Positions 48,832-59,617 of a stretch of DNA of 64,000 bases are shown one piece after another; within the stretch, counting starts at the first letter, position 1; each line of letters opens with the position of its first letter. The stretch is taken from contig NZ_AP028022.1 in the NCBI RefSeq assembly GCF_030296895.1, positions 310,001-374,000 of the forward strand. The letters are read 5' to 3'. The notes below the pieces were generated by a model, which saw nothing but the letters and a program-made list of their open reading frames with translations, was not told the origin of the DNA and did no database searches. A program made the position numbers and the translations under genes. This DNA comes from Helicobacter felistomachi (lineage in GTDB: Bacteria; Campylobacterota; Campylobacteria; Campylobacterales; Helicobacteraceae).

Positions 48832-49050
48832 TTAAGGGATTTTAGCGAGCAGTTGCCCGAGTTTGGCGTTCAAGTCGGCGATTTCTTGGATTTTGTTTAG
48901 ATGGAGTTTAAAAAGCTCAATGGGGGTGATTTCTTTATTGTGGAAACTCTCTTTAATTTGGGCCTTTGTTTGGGCGTTGAAACGTTCGTTTAGGGTGATT
49001 TTATAGCGTCTACCCCCAATGCTCACTTCAATCAGCTCAACAGAATTCAT
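48832..49050 (-). CDS. Small ZapA-like protein
   Basis: 72 residues: 'VELIEVSIGGRRYKITLNER' resembles the N-terminal head of ZapA (short beta strand with IxGxxYxI), followed by a helical tail. ZapA stabilises FtsZ rings. The length is shorter than the usual about 100 residues, so this is a tentative homology. Coupled to the coiled-coil gene by an ATGA overlap, a pairing that suits a ZapA/ZapB-like module. Confidence 0.5.
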   Translation of the reverse strand: MNSVELIEVSIGGRRYKITLNERFNAQTKAQIKESFHNKEITPIELFKLHLNKIQEIADLNAKLGQLLAKIP

Positions 49051-49277
49051 CTTTCCTCAAAGGCTTTGATCATCGTGTCGTAAATGTCTTGTATGCGCTT
49101 GTCTTTGGCAGCAATGTCTTCATAGAGGCTGGCGATTTGGCGGTCGCGCTCTTCGTTTTGCGTGGCGATCGTGGCGTTCTCCAGCCGTAGGTTTTTGTTC
49201 TCTTCTTCTAAAAGCGTGAGCCTGAGGAGCAACTCTTCTACTTTTTCTTGCAGTTTGTCTAAAATCTCAGCCCCCAT
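49047..49277 (-). CDS. Small coiled-coil protein (ZapB-like)
   Basis: 76 residues, nearly all heptad coiled coil rich in Glu/Leu/Asn: 'EILDKLQEKVEELLLRLTLL' and 'EEENKNLRLENATIATQNEE'. ZapB has similar length and composition but coiled coils are easily confused, so the name rests mostly on the adjacent ZapA-like gene. A TATAAT lies 30 nt upstream, so the pair can be transcribed apart from priA. Confidence 0.5.
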   Translation of the reverse strand: MGAEILDKLQEKVEELLLRLTLLEEENKNLRLENATIATQNEERDRQIASLYEDIAAKDKRIQDIYDTMIKAFEER

Positions 49278-49306
49278 GCGTGTCCTTTAAACAAAATTAA
49301 GCGTCT

Positions 49307-49312
49307 ATTATA
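49307..49312 (-). promoter_or_regulatory. -10 box of the coiled-coil/ZapA-like pair
   Basis: Minus-strand TATAAT (49312-49307), preceded by TTTGC, just after the priA stop and 30 nt before the coiled-coil gene ATG. Confidence 0.55.
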
Positions 49313-49319
49313 GCAAAGT

Positions 49320-51190
49320 TTAAATGTCTTGCGGGTCAATGTCAATTTTAAACACCCCCTTAGCCTGTGCTTGCAAAGCGTTTAAAACTTGGTGCAAATC
49401 TTTGGTGGAAGCCGCGCTCAGTAAGATTTGCAAGCGGTGTTGTCCGGCAATTTTTGCCACCCTAGCCACCCCCGCACCTAAAATCTCCACGCCCTGATAT
49501 TGCTCTAAAAGGGGTTTTAAGATGTCTAACCCCCCTTGCATGTGCGCTGCAGCACTTTCTAAATCCTTGCCCCTAAACTCAATATGTGCCAAACGCCTTA
49601 AGGGGGGAAAGCACGGCGTTCTCATTTGCAACTCGGCTTTTAAAAAGTCTTCAAAATCGGCGGTGTATTGCTGTAAAAAAGGGGCATTCAAGCTTTGGAT
49701 CAACACCCGCCCGCTCTCTTTACGCCCGCTGCGCCCCGCAATTTGGTGCATTAAGGCGACTCCCTCTTCATAACTGCGGTAACTCCCATTGTTAAGCACC
49801 TCATCCAAGCCCAAAACCACCGCCAAGCCCACCCTGTGGTAGTCATGCCCTTTGGCGAGCATTTGCGTGCCGATTAAAATATCTATTTGGTGGGTGTTGA
49901 AGTCGTCTAAAATGCGCTGTATTTGCTTATTTGTGTGGGTGTGGTCCTTGTCTAAAACCCCGATGCGCGCACTGGGCAAGAGTTGCTCTAGCTCGCTTTT
50001 TAACTGCTGTGTGCCGATGCGCTTGCCCGCTAGGCTGTCTTGCTTACAAACGGGGCAGATTTTGGGGATTTGCTCTTCATGCTGGCAGTAGTGGCAGCGC
50101 ATGCGCTTGTCCTTAAGGTGTAAACTCATATTTACACTGCAAAAGGGGCAACGCACGCCCCCCCCACAGCTAAGGCAAATGAGCTTTTTAAACGAAGCTC
50201 TTGTGGGTAAAAATATAATGCTTTGTTGTTGTGCTTGCAAACTTTGGGCTAAATGGTTTAATAAAAGCGGAGTGAGGGCGGTTTTGCTTTCTTCAAAGAT
50301 GATTTCTTGGGGGCTTTCAAAGTAACGCCCCCTTAGCCGCACAAGGCTGTGGTTTTCTTTGGCTCTATAATACGAGCGTAAATGTGGGGTCGCCGAGCCT
50401 AAAATGACTTGAATGGGCAGTTTGCTGGCTAAATACAAGGCACAATCTCTGGCGTTGTAATAAGGGGCAAGGCTAGCCTTATAAGCCTGATCGTGCTCTT
50501 CATCCACGAGCACTAGCCCCAAATTGGGCATGGGTAAAAACAAGGCACTTCTTGTGCCGACTATGATTTTAGTTTGTCCGCTAGCAATGTGTGCTAGGGT
50601 TTGCTTTCTCTCTAGGGGGCTTAATTTGCTGTGCCACAGCCCCACTTGTGTGCCAAAATTTTTAAGCAAAAGGCGTTGTGTTTGGGGGGTAAGCCCAATC
50701 TCAGGCACAAGCACCACCACGCTTTGATTCTCTTGCAATGTCTCTAAAATCAAATGGCTGTAAATGTGGGTTTTGCCGCTGCCCGTGTCGCCAAAGAGCA
50801 GGGCACTTTTTAAGGGCTTTAAGGCGTTTAGGGCTTCTTGTTGGGCTGGGCTTAGGGGCTTAGATTGGGGCTGGGCTTAAGAGGGGCTAGGGGCTTTTGG
50901 CTCTTGCTAAAGGGGGTAAAAAGCGTGGCAGCCAAAGAGGGTGTGGAGCAGTAATAAGCAGCAATGAACTCTAAAAGCAGCATTTGGGGGGCATTAAGAT
51001 AAAAGTTAGTGGGGCTTGCCTCTTTGCACTCAAAGCTAGGTTCCTCACATGCGCTTAACACCACGCCCTTGCAAGATCGCTCATTTAAGGGAACTTGCAC
51101 GATGTCGCCCACTTGCAAGGGGCTTTGGCTTTGGTAAGTCAAAGGCTTTAGATTGTGTTTTAGCACGGCTACGCTGTAATACTTTGGCAT
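49320..51190 (-). CDS. priA: Primosomal protein N' (PriA helicase), one-base frameshift
   Basis: Restarts stalled forks by loading DnaB. The N-terminal DNA-binding domain ([20 protein letters not shown]) reads to 'LKPSPNLSP' and then stops. Adding one C to the C4 run (50855-50858, G on plus) rejoins '[20 protein letters not shown]', then Walker A '[12 protein letters not shown]', '[19 protein letters not shown]' (DEEH box) and the zinc-binding Cys clusters '[13 protein letters not shown]' and '[18 protein letters not shown]'. The joined length is 623 residues, close to the family. Divergent from uvrB. Confidence 0.94.
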
Positions 51191-51248
51191 AAAAATCCTT
51201 CTCTTTTTTAGCTATGATAGAGCCTTGATTTTAACAAAAGCGAGCAAA

Positions 51249-53207
51249 ATGGACTTTATCCTACAAGCCCCCTACCAACCAAGCTTGGAGCAAGAAAAAG
51301 CGGTGTCACAGCTTTTACAAGGCGTTAAGCAAGGGGCCACTTACCAAACCTTGCTGGGTGTTACAGGCAGCGGCAAGACCTTTAGCATGGCGCAACTCAT
51401 CGCCAAATTGCAAATGCCGACCTTAGTCATGTCGCACAACAAAACCCTTTGTGCCCAGCTTTACAGCGAGTTTAAAGGCTTTTTCCCCAAAAACCATGTG
51501 GAGTATTTTATCTCTTACTTTGACTACTACCAGCCCGAGTCCTATATCCCAAGACGCGATTTATTCATTGAAAAGGACAGCGCGATCAATGAAGATTTAG
51601 AACGCTTGCGTCTGAGCGCCATCACTTCGCTACTAGGCTATGACGATGTCATTGTCGTGGCAAGCGTTTCAGCAAATTACGGCTTTGGCGACCCTATGGA
51701 GTATTTAAGCATGCTCACAAAGTTAGAGGTCGGGCAAAGCGTGGCTTATACAGAGTTTTTAAGAAAACTCATAGACATGGGCTATGAACGCCACGACATA
51801 TTAGAGAGGGGTAAGTTTCGGGTGGTGGGCGAGAGTGTGGATATTTTCCCCGCTTACAACGACACAAATTTTATCCGTGTGGAGTTTTTTGGCGATGAGA
51901 TCGAGCGCCTTTACAGCTTTGATGCTTTGGAGAACAAACCCCTTAAATCCCTAGAAAGCTACATTCTCTACGCCGCAAACGCTTTCATTGTGAGTCAAAG
52001 CCGCCTTAAAAGTGCTCTAGATAGCATTGAAGCCGAGTTAGCCGAGCGGCTTAAATTCTTTAAGGAACACAACAAGCCCCTAGAATATGAGAGGCTAAAA
52101 ACGCGCACAGAATTTGACTTAGAGATGATGGCAGCCACGGGTATATGCAAGGGGATTGAAAACTACTCAAGGCATTTTACCGACAAACAAGCGGGCGACA
52201 CCCCCTACACCTTGCTAGACTATTTCGCCCAAAAGAAACGCCCCTTTTTGGTGATTGTCGATGAGTCGCATGTCAGCTTGCCCCAATTTAAGGGCATGTA
52301 TGCCGGGGATCACAGCCGCAAGCAGGTTCTCGTGGATTATGGCTTTAGGTTGCCCTCCGCCCTAGACAACCGCCCCCTAAAGTATGAAGAATTTATCAGC
52401 AAGCCCCCCCATTTTCTCTTTGTCTCCGCCACGCCAAACCCCCTAGAGTTGGAGCTCTCAAGAGGGCACATTGCCGAACAAATCGTACGCCCCACAGGAC
52501 TACTAGACCCCGAGTATGAAGTCCGCCCCACTAAGCACCAAGTGCAAGACCTATACGACACGATTAAACAAGTGGTGGCACGCAAAGAGCGGGTGTTGGT
52601 CACGACTCTGACTAAAAAAATGGCTGAAGAGCTGTGTAAGCACTACTTAGAGGGGGGCTTAAAGGTGCAATACCTACACAGCGACATCGATGCGATTGAG
52701 CGCAACCACTTAATCCGCTCATTCCGCTTAGGTGAATTTGACATTTTGATTGGCATTAATCTGCTGAGAGAGGGGCTAGACTTGCCCGAAGTGTCCTTAG
52801 TGGCGATTTTGGATGCAGATAAGGAGGGGTTTTTACGCAGCACCACCGCCCTAATTCAAACGATGGGGCGGGTGGCGCGCCACATCCATGGCAAAGTGAT
52901 TTTCTACGCCGATAAAATCACCGCGAGCATGCAAGAGGCAATGACAACCACTGACAACAGGCGTGCGATTCAAATCGCCTTCAACCAAGCCCACAACATC
53001 ACGCCTAAAAGCACAAGTCGCCCCCTTGAAGATGAGCTGAAAGACTACACTCCCCAAAAACCCAAAGCCACAGACAAAATGCCTAAAAAAGAAAAAGAGC
53101 AGTTGATTAAAAAATTACGGCAGCAAATGCAAGAGAGGGCGCGGGTGCTCGACTTTGAGGCGGCGGCAAAATTACGCGATGAAATCGCCAAACTTAGGGG
53201 GCTTTAG
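51249..53207 (+). CDS. uvrB: UvrABC system protein B
   Basis: The damage-verifying helicase of nucleotide excision repair, 652 residues and intact. Walker A '[17 protein letters not shown]'; the beta-hairpin region '[20 protein letters not shown]'; DEAD-like '[13 protein letters not shown]'; helicase motifs '[20 protein letters not shown]' and 'QTMGRVARH'; C-terminal UVR motif for UvrC ('[18 protein letters not shown]'). ATG 51249; an earlier in-frame ATT at 51225 is not needed. TATGAT at 51213 is a candidate -10. Confidence 0.97.
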   Translation: MDFILQAPYQPSLEQEKAVSQLLQGVKQGATYQTLLGVTGSGKTFSMAQLIAKLQMPTLVMSHNKTLCAQLYSEFKGFFPKNHVEYFISYFDYYQPESYIPRRDLFIEKDSAINEDLERLRLSAITSLLGYDDVIVVASVSANYGFGDPMEYLSMLTKLEVGQSVAYTEFLRKLIDMGYERHDILERGKFRVVGESVDIFPAYNDTNFIRVEFFGDEIERLYSFDALENKPLKSLESYILYAANAFIVSQSRLKSALDSIEAELAERLKFFKEHNKPLEYERLKTRTEFDLEMMAATGICKGIENYSRHFTDKQAGDTPYTLLDYFAQKKRPFLVIVDESHVSLPQFKGMYAGDHSRKQVLVDYGFRLPSALDNRPLKYEEFISKPPHFLFVSATPNPLELELSRGHIAEQIVRPTGLLDPEYEVRPTKHQVQDLYDTIKQVVARKERVLVTTLTKKMAEELCKHYLEGGLKVQYLHSDIDAIERNHLIRSFRLGEFDILIGINLLREGLDLPEVSLVAILDADKEGFLRSTTALIQTMGRVARHIHGKVIFYADKITASMQEAMTTTDNRRAIQIAFNQAHNITPKSTSRPLEDELKDYTPQKPKATDKMPKKEKEQLIKKLRQQMQERARVLDFEAAAKLRDEIAKLRGL

Positions 53208-54200
53208 TGGAGTTTCACAGCTTTGCGCCCTTCATGCACGAGTGGCTGTATGGTGCAAATGGCTACTACCGCCACGCTTGCATAGGCACAAAAGGGGACT
53301 TTTACACTTCTGTGAGCGCGAGCGGCTTTTTAGGGGGGACTCTTGCCTTTTATCTTTTGGGGCTTTTAGAAAAGGGGGTGCTGGACTTGCCCTTAAGCGT
53401 GGTGGAGATTGGGGCGGGATCGGGGCAGTTAATGGCGGATTTGGGGCGTTTTTTAAGGGATTTAAGCGTTGGGGAGGTGTTAAAGGGTGTGCGTTTTGTG
53501 TGTGTCGAGCCTTTATGTGAGCTAGCCGCCCTACAAAAAAGACGCTTAGAAAAAGAGGGCGTACATTTAGCACATGTGGCAAGTGTTGAGGGCTTAAAGG
53601 GGCTAAAAAATGCCTTTATCTACAGCAATGAACTTTGGGACAGCTTTGCGTGCGAGCTGGTGCAAGCCGGGCAGATTTTAAGCGTCCAAGATTTTAAACC
53701 CATTTGGCGGGCTTTAGAGGACAGCGAGCTAAAACGCCTTGAGGGCTTTTACCCTTTGGGGGTGTGTGCCTTTTGCTTGGGAGGGGTTTATCACTAAATT
53801 ATGCCAAAATTTAAGGGGGGCTAGGTGGGTGTTTGCCAGCTTTGATTACGGGCAATATGGCTTTGAGCCCATGAGTCTTAGAGGCTACAAGGCACACCAA
53901 GTTTTAGGACTAGAGGACATTTTAAGCGATCTTAGGGGGCTTTATCAACAAATCGATTTGACCTATGACATAGATTTTAAATTGCTAGAGGGTTTATTTA
54001 AGGCACAGGGGGCATGCTTGGTATTTTATGGTACGCAGTGTGCCACGCTTTTAGAAATGGGTTTTGCTAAACTTTTAGACTTATTCGCCCAAAATGTCCC
54101 TTACGCCACTTACCAAAGAGAGGCCTTTAAAGCCCACGCCTTGATTAGCCCCGAGGGCTTGGGCGAACGCTTTAAGGGGCTGATTGTGGCAAGCTCTTAG
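53207..54200 (+). CDS. MidA/NDUFAF7-like SAM-dependent methyltransferase, frameshifted
   Basis: A protein of the COG1565 family, whose mitochondrial member methylates an arginine of complex I. GTG 53207 overlaps the uvrB stop (TAGTG). 'GDFYTSVSASGFLGGTLAFY' and the SAM loop 'VVEIGAGSGQLMADLGRF' are followed by 'IYSNELWDSFACELVQ'. The frame breaks at a G5 tract (53758-53762). One base fewer (or two more) rejoins 'CVPFAWEGFITKLCQNL', then 'FASFDYGQYGFEPMSLRGY'. The joined protein is about 330 residues. NuoH/complex I context is not visible here, so its substrate stays open. Confidence 0.8.
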
Positions 54201-54236
54201 GGATTTAGGGGCACGCCCTTAAACTCTATCTACCCA

Positions 54237-54602
54237 TTAGGGCTTTTTAAATAAAATCAATTCATAAGAGGTCTTAGTGATTTGCTTGGTTTCGGGTTTG
54301 TTTTGGGCGTTTTGTTGCATGTGGGCTTGTAACTGCTCGTTGAGGCGGTCTAGCTCATCAAGCCGTTCTTTGAGACGCAAGATAATATCCACGCCGGCTA
54401 AATTCACGCCCATATCCCTAGTGAGGCGTAAAATGGTTTTGATTTTGTCTAAATCCCTTTGCGAGTATAGGCGCATCTTACCCCCCGTGCGCTTGGGCTC
54501 TACGAGCCCTTCTTTTTCGTATTGGCGTAGGGTTTGCGGGTGCACGCCTAGGATTTTTGCCACCACGCTGATTAAATAAAGGGGTGCATCGTAATCCACC
54601 AT
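54237..54602 (-). CDS. hspR: Heat-shock repressor HspR
   Basis: A MerR-family repressor of 121 residues: 'APLYLISVVAKILGVHPQTL', 'RQYEKEGLVEPKRTGGKMRL' and 'YSQRDLDKIKTILRLTRDMG', followed by a coiled-coil dimer segment. H. pylori HspR represses groESL, hrcA-grpE-dnaK and its own cbpA operon. ATG 54602 follows cbpA by 10 nt with AAGGGGG between; an upstream in-frame reading falls in cbpA. Consistent with dual HspR/HrcA control of the groES promoter described here. Confidence 0.93.
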   Translation of the reverse strand: MVDYDAPLYLISVVAKILGVHPQTLRQYEKEGLVEPKRTGGKMRLYSQRDLDKIKTILRLTRDMGVNLAGVDIILRLKERLDELDRLNEQLQAHMQQNAQNKPETKQITKTSYELILFKKP

Positions 54603-54612
54603 CACAACCCCC

Positions 54613-55487
54613 TTAAGGCAACTGCTCTTGCAGGGTTTGCTTAAAGGGTGTGCTGAGGGTGTCCGTGTGGGGCAAAATGACATTTGCCATTAAGTATAAA
54701 TCCCCCATGCTCCCCGTTTTGCGGTTTTTCACCCCGAGCTCTCTTAGGCGAAACTTTTGGGCGTTCTTGGTGTTGGGCGGGATTTTTAGGGCGACTTCTT
54801 TATGGAGGGTCTCCACCTGCACCCGTCCGCCAAAGAGGGCGGTTTTTAAGGGCAAGTCAAAGTTTCTATACAAATCATCGCCCTTTTGAGTATAAACACC
54901 ATCTTCAAGCACCCGCACTTTTAAGAGCACATCGCCCATCATCCCGCCTTGTCTGCGTCCCCGCCCTTTCGCTCTCAACACTTCGCCATCGCGCACACCG
55001 GCAGGGATTTTAATTTCAAAGCTGTCATGGCTTAATTGCACCCGCCTTTTGCCCCCCAAAACAGCTTCTTGCAAAGTGATTTGCAACTCCACTTGCAAAT
55101 CCAAATCAGGGGCAAAGCCAAAGCCATTAAACCCGCCCATGCCCCCATGTTGGAATAAGCCCCCACCCATGAAGTCGCTCTTAAAGCCCCCCGCCCAAAG
55201 ATCGAGGCCAAAATGTCGTCCAAGCTCCCCCGTCCTTGTGAACGGGCGAAGTCGCTAAAATTCTGCCCGCCAAACATATTGTCCCCGAATTGATCGTATT
55301 GCGCCCGTTTTTGCGGGTCGTTTAGGATTTCATAGGCGGCGTTGATTTCCTTAAACTTCTCCTCGGCTTCTTTGCCCTTGTTGAGGTCGGGGTGGTATTT
55401 GCGGGCAAGCCTGCGGTAAGATTTTTTAATCTCTTCTTGACTTGCCCCTTCGGCCACTTCTAAAGTGCTGTATAAACTCTTACTCAT
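54613..55487 (-). CDS. cbpA: DnaJ-like co-chaperone CbpA, one-base frameshift
   Basis: An Hsp40 without the zinc finger. J domain: '[20 protein letters not shown]', '[15 protein letters not shown]' (HPD). After '[11 protein letters not shown]' the frame breaks at a six-base run (55187-55192, C on plus); one more base restores '[20 protein letters not shown]' and the substrate-binding beta domains '[20 protein letters not shown]', '[20 protein letters not shown]'. The joined length is 291 residues, matching the H. pylori protein in size as I remember it. Operon with hspR. Confidence 0.92.
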
Positions 55488-55513
55488 GCAAACTCCATTA
55501 AAAAATAAAGCCC

Positions 55514-55519
55514 ATTATA
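55514..55519 (-). promoter_or_regulatory. -10 box of cbpA-hspR
   Basis: Minus-strand TATAAT (55519-55514) after an AT-rich upstream region with TAAAGT in the -35 area, about 27 nt before the cbpA ATG. In H. pylori this promoter is autoregulated by HspR; I cannot pick out the operator by eye. Confidence 0.6.
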
Positions 55520-55543
55520 GCATAAAACTTTAGTCTTTAACTA

Positions 55544-56254
55544 TCAATTTTGTTTATAGTCTTTTAAAAATTCTTCATAGGCACTTTGGCGTAAGTGGCA
55601 AGAGGGGCACGCCCCACAGCCATAGCCATAGGCATGCCGCACCCCCCGCACGCCTTCATAGCATGTGTGCGTGTGCTCTAGGATCAACTCCAAAGCGCCT
55701 AAATCCTGTGCTAGGGCAAATTCTTGTGCCTTAGACATGTCCATGAAGGGGGCTAAAAAGCTAATGCCTTCTTGTATTCCAAACGCTCCCAAGTTTAAAG
55801 AAGTTTGCAAGCTGTCTAAAAATTCTTTACGGCAGTCAAAGTATCCGCTGTAATCTTGTTGCGACACCCCCACAAGCACAAAATTGGCCCCCAAATTAAA
55901 GGCGTAAGCGTGGGCGAGGGTGAAAAACAAGGCGTTTCTATCGGGCACGAACGAGGCGGGCAAGTTTGGGTTGGTGGGGTGGGGGGTGCTGGATTTTTGC
56001 GGATTGTTAGCAAAAAGGGCGGATAAAGTGATTTCTTGCAAAAAACTTAAATCTAGGACCTTTAAGGGCAAGCCTAGCAATTTGGCGATTTTTTGGGCTT
56101 GCTTAAGCTCTATGGCGTGCTTTTGGGCGTAGTTAAATGCCAGTAAATGGGTCTCTTTAAAGGCTTGTTTCGCCCATAGGGCTAGCGTGGTGCTATCTTG
56201 CCCCCCACTAAAGCAAAGCACACAAGAGGCGTTGTAGGTTTTTTCTAAAATCAT
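55544..56254 (-). CDS. queC: 7-cyano-7-deazaguanine synthase QueC
   Basis: Converts 7-carboxy-7-deazaguanine to preQ0 for queuosine. 236 residues from ATG 56254, chosen because 'ASCVLCFSGGQDSTTLALWA' (PP-loop) then begins near residue 10, as in the family. The zinc-binding C-terminus is 'GYGCGACPSCHLRQSAYEEF' (CxxCxxC), and 'VGVSQQDYSGYFDCRKEFLD' is the substrate region. Divergent from cca across about 50 nt with a minus-strand TATAAT at 56288-56283. Confidence 0.94.
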   Translation of the reverse strand: MILEKTYNASCVLCFSGGQDSTTLALWAKQAFKETHLLAFNYAQKHAIELKQAQKIAKLLGLPLKVLDLSFLQEITLSALFANNPQKSSTPHPTNPNLPASFVPDRNALFFTLAHAYAFNLGANFVLVGVSQQDYSGYFDCRKEFLDSLQTSLNLGAFGIQEGISFLAPFMDMSKAQEFALAQDLGALELILEHTHTCYEGVRGVRHAYGYGCGACPSCHLRQSAYEEFLKDYKQN

Positions 56255-56282
56255 CGGGCTTTCTTTTGCTAAAATACCGCCC

Positions 56283-56288
56283 ATTATA
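56283..56288 (-). promoter_or_regulatory. -10 box of queC
   Basis: Minus-strand TATAAT, 29 nt before the queC ATG, within the short divergent gap to cca. TATAGC on the plus strand overlaps it and could serve cca. Confidence 0.5.
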
Positions 56289-56302
56289 GCAAAAGGCTTG
56301 GT

Positions 56303-57524
56303 GTGTTTTGGGACATACATTATCATTTTCACCTGCCTAGCCCCATTTTGCGGCTCATAGAAATCCTAGAGGCTCAAGGGTTTGAAGCGGTCGTGGTGGG
56401 GGGCTGTGTGCGTGATTATCTCTTAGGCCGCCCCCCTAAAGATTGCGATTTAGCCACAAACGCCACCCCCAAAGAGTTGATCCCCCTTTTAAAAGCGCAT
56501 AAAATCCCCACCATCCCCCTAGGGCTTGCCTTTGGCACGCTGGGTGCACGCTTTGACAAACAAGTTTTTGAAATCACCACTTATAGAGAAGAGAGCGGCT
56601 ACACCGACCACCGCCACCCCCAAGTGCGCTTTAACGCCACGCTAGAGAGCGACCTCAAAAGGCGGGATTTTACCATCAACGCCCTAGCTTGCCACCCTAA
56701 AAAGGGGCTCTTAGACTTGCATGGGGGGTTGGCGGATTTAAGAACCCAGCGTTTAAGGTTTGTGGGCGTGGCAAGCGCGCGGGTGAGCGAGGACGCTTTG
56801 CGGATTTTACGGGCTTTGCGTTTTGCGAGCGTTTTAGGTTTTAAGCTAGAGCCCGTCAGTGCACAGGCCGTGCTAGAGCACGCCCCCCTACTCAAACACA
56901 TCAGCAAAGAGCGCATTTTTGCCGAGCTGTGTCAAATTCTTATGGGCACAAATGCGGGGGCGGTGTGTGCCATTTATGTAAAAGTACTAGAATGCGTGCT
57001 AAACACCCCTCTAAACCCCCACATTCTAGCCCCCTAAGCCAAACCCCTTGAATTTAACCACCCGCTTTTTAGGCTTGTTTGCCGCGAGCAAAGACCCATT
57101 AAATGCTTTAGCGATGCTAAAGCCCCCGAAAAAACTCTCAAAGAATATAGAAAAACTGCTCCCCTACGCCCGCCAAAGCCCCCCCACTTCCAAGGTGTGG
57201 CTCAAAACACAAATGCAAAACCTGCACTTAAGCCAAGTTAGGGCATGGCTAGGCTGGCTTAAGGCCTATGAACCCTCTAAATGGGCGGTGTTAAGGGCGC
57301 ATTTTAAGCAAATCGGGGCGCAAAAAGAGGTCTACACTTTGGGCTTTTTGGCGATCGATGGGCGCAGTTTAAAGGGCGTGGGGTTGAAAAAGGCAGAAAT
57401 CGGGGCGTGTTTGCAAGCGTGTTTGCAAGAAGTCGTGCAAGAGAGGCTAGCCAACAACCCTAGCATTTTACTAAACTTTGCCAAGCTGTGGGCGAAAAAC
57501 TTAAGAGAAAATGCGTTAAAATAA
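56303..57524 (+). CDS. cca: CCA tRNA nucleotidyltransferase / poly(A) polymerase family, frameshifted
   Basis: Adds or repairs the tRNA 3' CCA end. GTG 56303 (start uncertain). The nucleotidyltransferase core is 'VVGGCVRDYLLGRPPKDCDL', with the metal Asps in DCDL, then 'FGTLGARFDKQVFEITTYR', 'RRDFTINALACHPKKGLLDL' and the RNA-binding 'EDALRILRALRFASVLGF'. The first frame ends at 57037 after 'HILAP'. The second frame from about 57033 (NLTTRFLGLFAASKDPLNAL) continues as the helical tail. A length change in the C5 run at 57030-57034 (one fewer or two more) joins them to about 406 residues, the expected size. Confidence 0.87.
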
Positions 57525-57529
57525 GGTTT

Positions 57530-58519
57530 ATGGAAAAATTAGTTTTTGAGAAATTATTATTTTTAGCCCCCCTTGCGGGTTATACGGATTTGCCCTTTCG
57601 AAGCGTGGTGAAACGCTTTGGTGTGGATGTTACGGTGAGCGAAATGGTGAGTAGCCACGCCCTCGTGTATGCCTTTAACAAAACCGCCAAAATGCTAGAG
57701 AAATCGCCCGAGGAAAAGCCCTTTAGCGTGCAAATCGCCGGCTCTAAAGAGCAAATCGTGGCTGAGGCGGTGGAGAAAATCAACGCCCTTGAGGGCATTG
57801 ACATTATAGACTTTAATTGCGGCTGCCCCGCCCCTAAAGTGGCTAACCATGGCAATGGCAGCGGGCTTTTAAAGGATTTAAACCACCTTGTTAAACTCTT
57901 GCGTCTCATTAAAGAAAAGAGCAACAAGCCTTACAGCAGTGTAAAAGTACGCCTAGGCTTTGAGAGCAAAATCCCGCTAGAAATCGCCCACGCCCTCAAC
58001 GATGCCCCCGTGGATTTTGTGGTGGTGCATGCAAGGACTAGGGCGGATCGCTACAAAAAAGAGCGCATAGATTATGAAAGCGTGCGGTGCATGCGCCAAA
58101 TTTTAAACAAGCCCCTGATCGCCAATGGCGAAATCGACAGCCCCAAAAAAGCGCAAGAGGTGCTGGCTTACACGGGGGCAAATGGGGTGATGATCGGGCG
58201 CTCAAGCCTCACCCAGCCGTGGATTTTTTGGCAGATTAAAAACAACACAGAGGAATTGCCCGCCGTGCTGAAAAAAGACCTAGTTTTAGAGCATTTTGAC
58301 AAAATGGTCGCCTTTTATGGAGATCGGGGGGTGATCATGTTTCGCAAAAACCTACACGCCTACGCTAAGGGGCATGCCAACGCCAGTGTGTTTAAAACGG
58401 CGGTCAATAATATGAAAGAATCTAAGGAGGCACGGGCGCGAATTGAAGAGTTTTTCAGCACGCCCACACCCCTAAGCCCCCTGCCCCAACTTGTAACCCT
58501 AAACAATAAGAGCATTTAA
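57530..58519 (+). CDS. dusB: tRNA-dihydrouridine synthase
   Basis: A 329-residue FMN enzyme that reduces uridines in tRNA D-loops. 'LFLAPLAGYTDLPFRSVVKR', the catalytic Cys segment 'IIDFNCGCPAPKVANHGNGS', 'VKVRLGFESK', 'VVVHARTRADRYK' and 'LIANGEIDSPKKAQEVLAYT..NGVMIGRSSL' are in family order. ATG 57530 lies 5 nt after cca with AAGG before it; a longer upstream reading would overlap cca. DusB-like assignment among the Dus subfamilies is by similarity only. The following OMP gene starts on its stop (TAATG). Confidence 0.93.
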   Translation: MEKLVFEKLLFLAPLAGYTDLPFRSVVKRFGVDVTVSEMVSSHALVYAFNKTAKMLEKSPEEKPFSVQIAGSKEQIVAEAVEKINALEGIDIIDFNCGCPAPKVANHGNGSGLLKDLNHLVKLLRLIKEKSNKPYSSVKVRLGFESKIPLEIAHALNDAPVDFVVVHARTRADRYKKERIDYESVRCMRQILNKPLIANGEIDSPKKAQEVLAYTGANGVMIGRSSLTQPWIFWQIKNNTEELPAVLKKDLVLEHFDKMVAFYGDRGVIMFRKNLHAYAKGHANASVFKTAVNNMKESKEARARIEEFFSTPTPLSPLPQLVTLNNKSI

Positions 58520-59549
58520 TGTTAAAGAAATTCCTTTTAGTGGGGCTAGCTATGCACCCCTTGTGGGCGGTAAAAAACCACATCTTCACGGGTGCACGCT
58601 TTGGTATGGTGCAAAACTTCAAAAGCACTTTTGCCAACCAGCTGAGCATGAATAACCCGAGCACCCTACCAGGCAACAACAGCGTCTATGCCTGTCCGGA
58701 CAATTTGTGTAAAAACAACGAAATTGTGGGCTTTTATAGGCCTAGTGCCAGCAAGAGCGCCAATTTTGCCTTCACCTACACGCTGGGCGACGAGCTGTTT
58801 TTTGATAAATTTGGCATTAGCGGGATTCGTGTCTATGGGGACATTGAATACGCCAATGCCAACTTAGGCGAGCGTTACAAGGTGCAAAATAGGGGCGGAC
58901 TCAACTACAATCCGCAAAACATCAAAGCCATCGATTCCAACACGGGACAAGTCATCCCCACCGCCACCACCAATCCTAACACCGGACAAGTCACCTACAG
59001 CACCCCACAAGGCTACAGCTCCCCTTGTGCCGCCCTAACGAATGCTAATCCCCTAGGACTATGCCCCACCCCCACCCCCAAGAGATCCTGCTCTCAAGCC
59101 CCGCCCACATGGTAACTTTGGGCTTAAATGTGGATTTTTTCTTAAACATCCCCATAGACATTTGGCTAAGAAAACACCACCCCAAGATGATTTTCTTTAA
59201 AATGGGAGTCTTTGTGGGCGGGGGCGTGGAGTATGCCATGCTTTGGAGCGATCGTTTCAACAACGAAGCTCTAAGTGCTCTAGGGGGCAACTCCCTTAGC
59301 AAGGGGCACATTGACAAGACCCGCTTTTTTGCCGCAGGCAATGGCTTTTATGTCAATGTGGGCTACCAACTCTACCTAGGTCAACACAACCGCTTTAACT
59401 TGGGGTGGAAGTTGCCCTACTACTCCATAACCGCCCACAACTGGTATAACTACGGCAACACCAACCCAGGCACCCAGCAAACCATCAAGCAATCCCTAAG
59501 CATCACCCGCCAAAGCCAATTTTATGTGAGTTACGCGTATTTGTTTTAG
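58519..59549 (+). CDS. Outer-membrane protein of the Helicobacter Hof/Hop type, frameshifted
   Basis: ATG 58519, signal peptide 'LKKFLLVGLAMHPLWAVKN'. Barrel-like strands and an extracellular Asn/Thr/Gly-rich loop with paired Cys (YACPDNLCKNNE; SSPCAALTNANPLGLCP) follow. After the Pro-Thr run the frame breaks at C5 59075-59079; a sixth C joins 'QEILLSSPAHMVTLGLNVDF' and the C-terminal barrel ending 'RQSQFYVSYAYLF', with the terminal Phe. About 343 residues. H. pylori has an OMP next to the dus gene (HP0726, from memory). Adhesin or porin role not determinable. Confidence 0.82.
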
Positions 59550-59617
59550 GTCTTGCTTGGGCTTTTGGGGTTTGTGGCGCGTTTGTGATTTTTAAGTTTG
59601 GCTGTGGCACAATAGCC

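Noticed and set aside
53232-53582. Reverse-strand Pro-rich frame opposite the MidA-like gene
   Set aside because: It is antisense to a recognisable methyltransferase domain and has no independent support.
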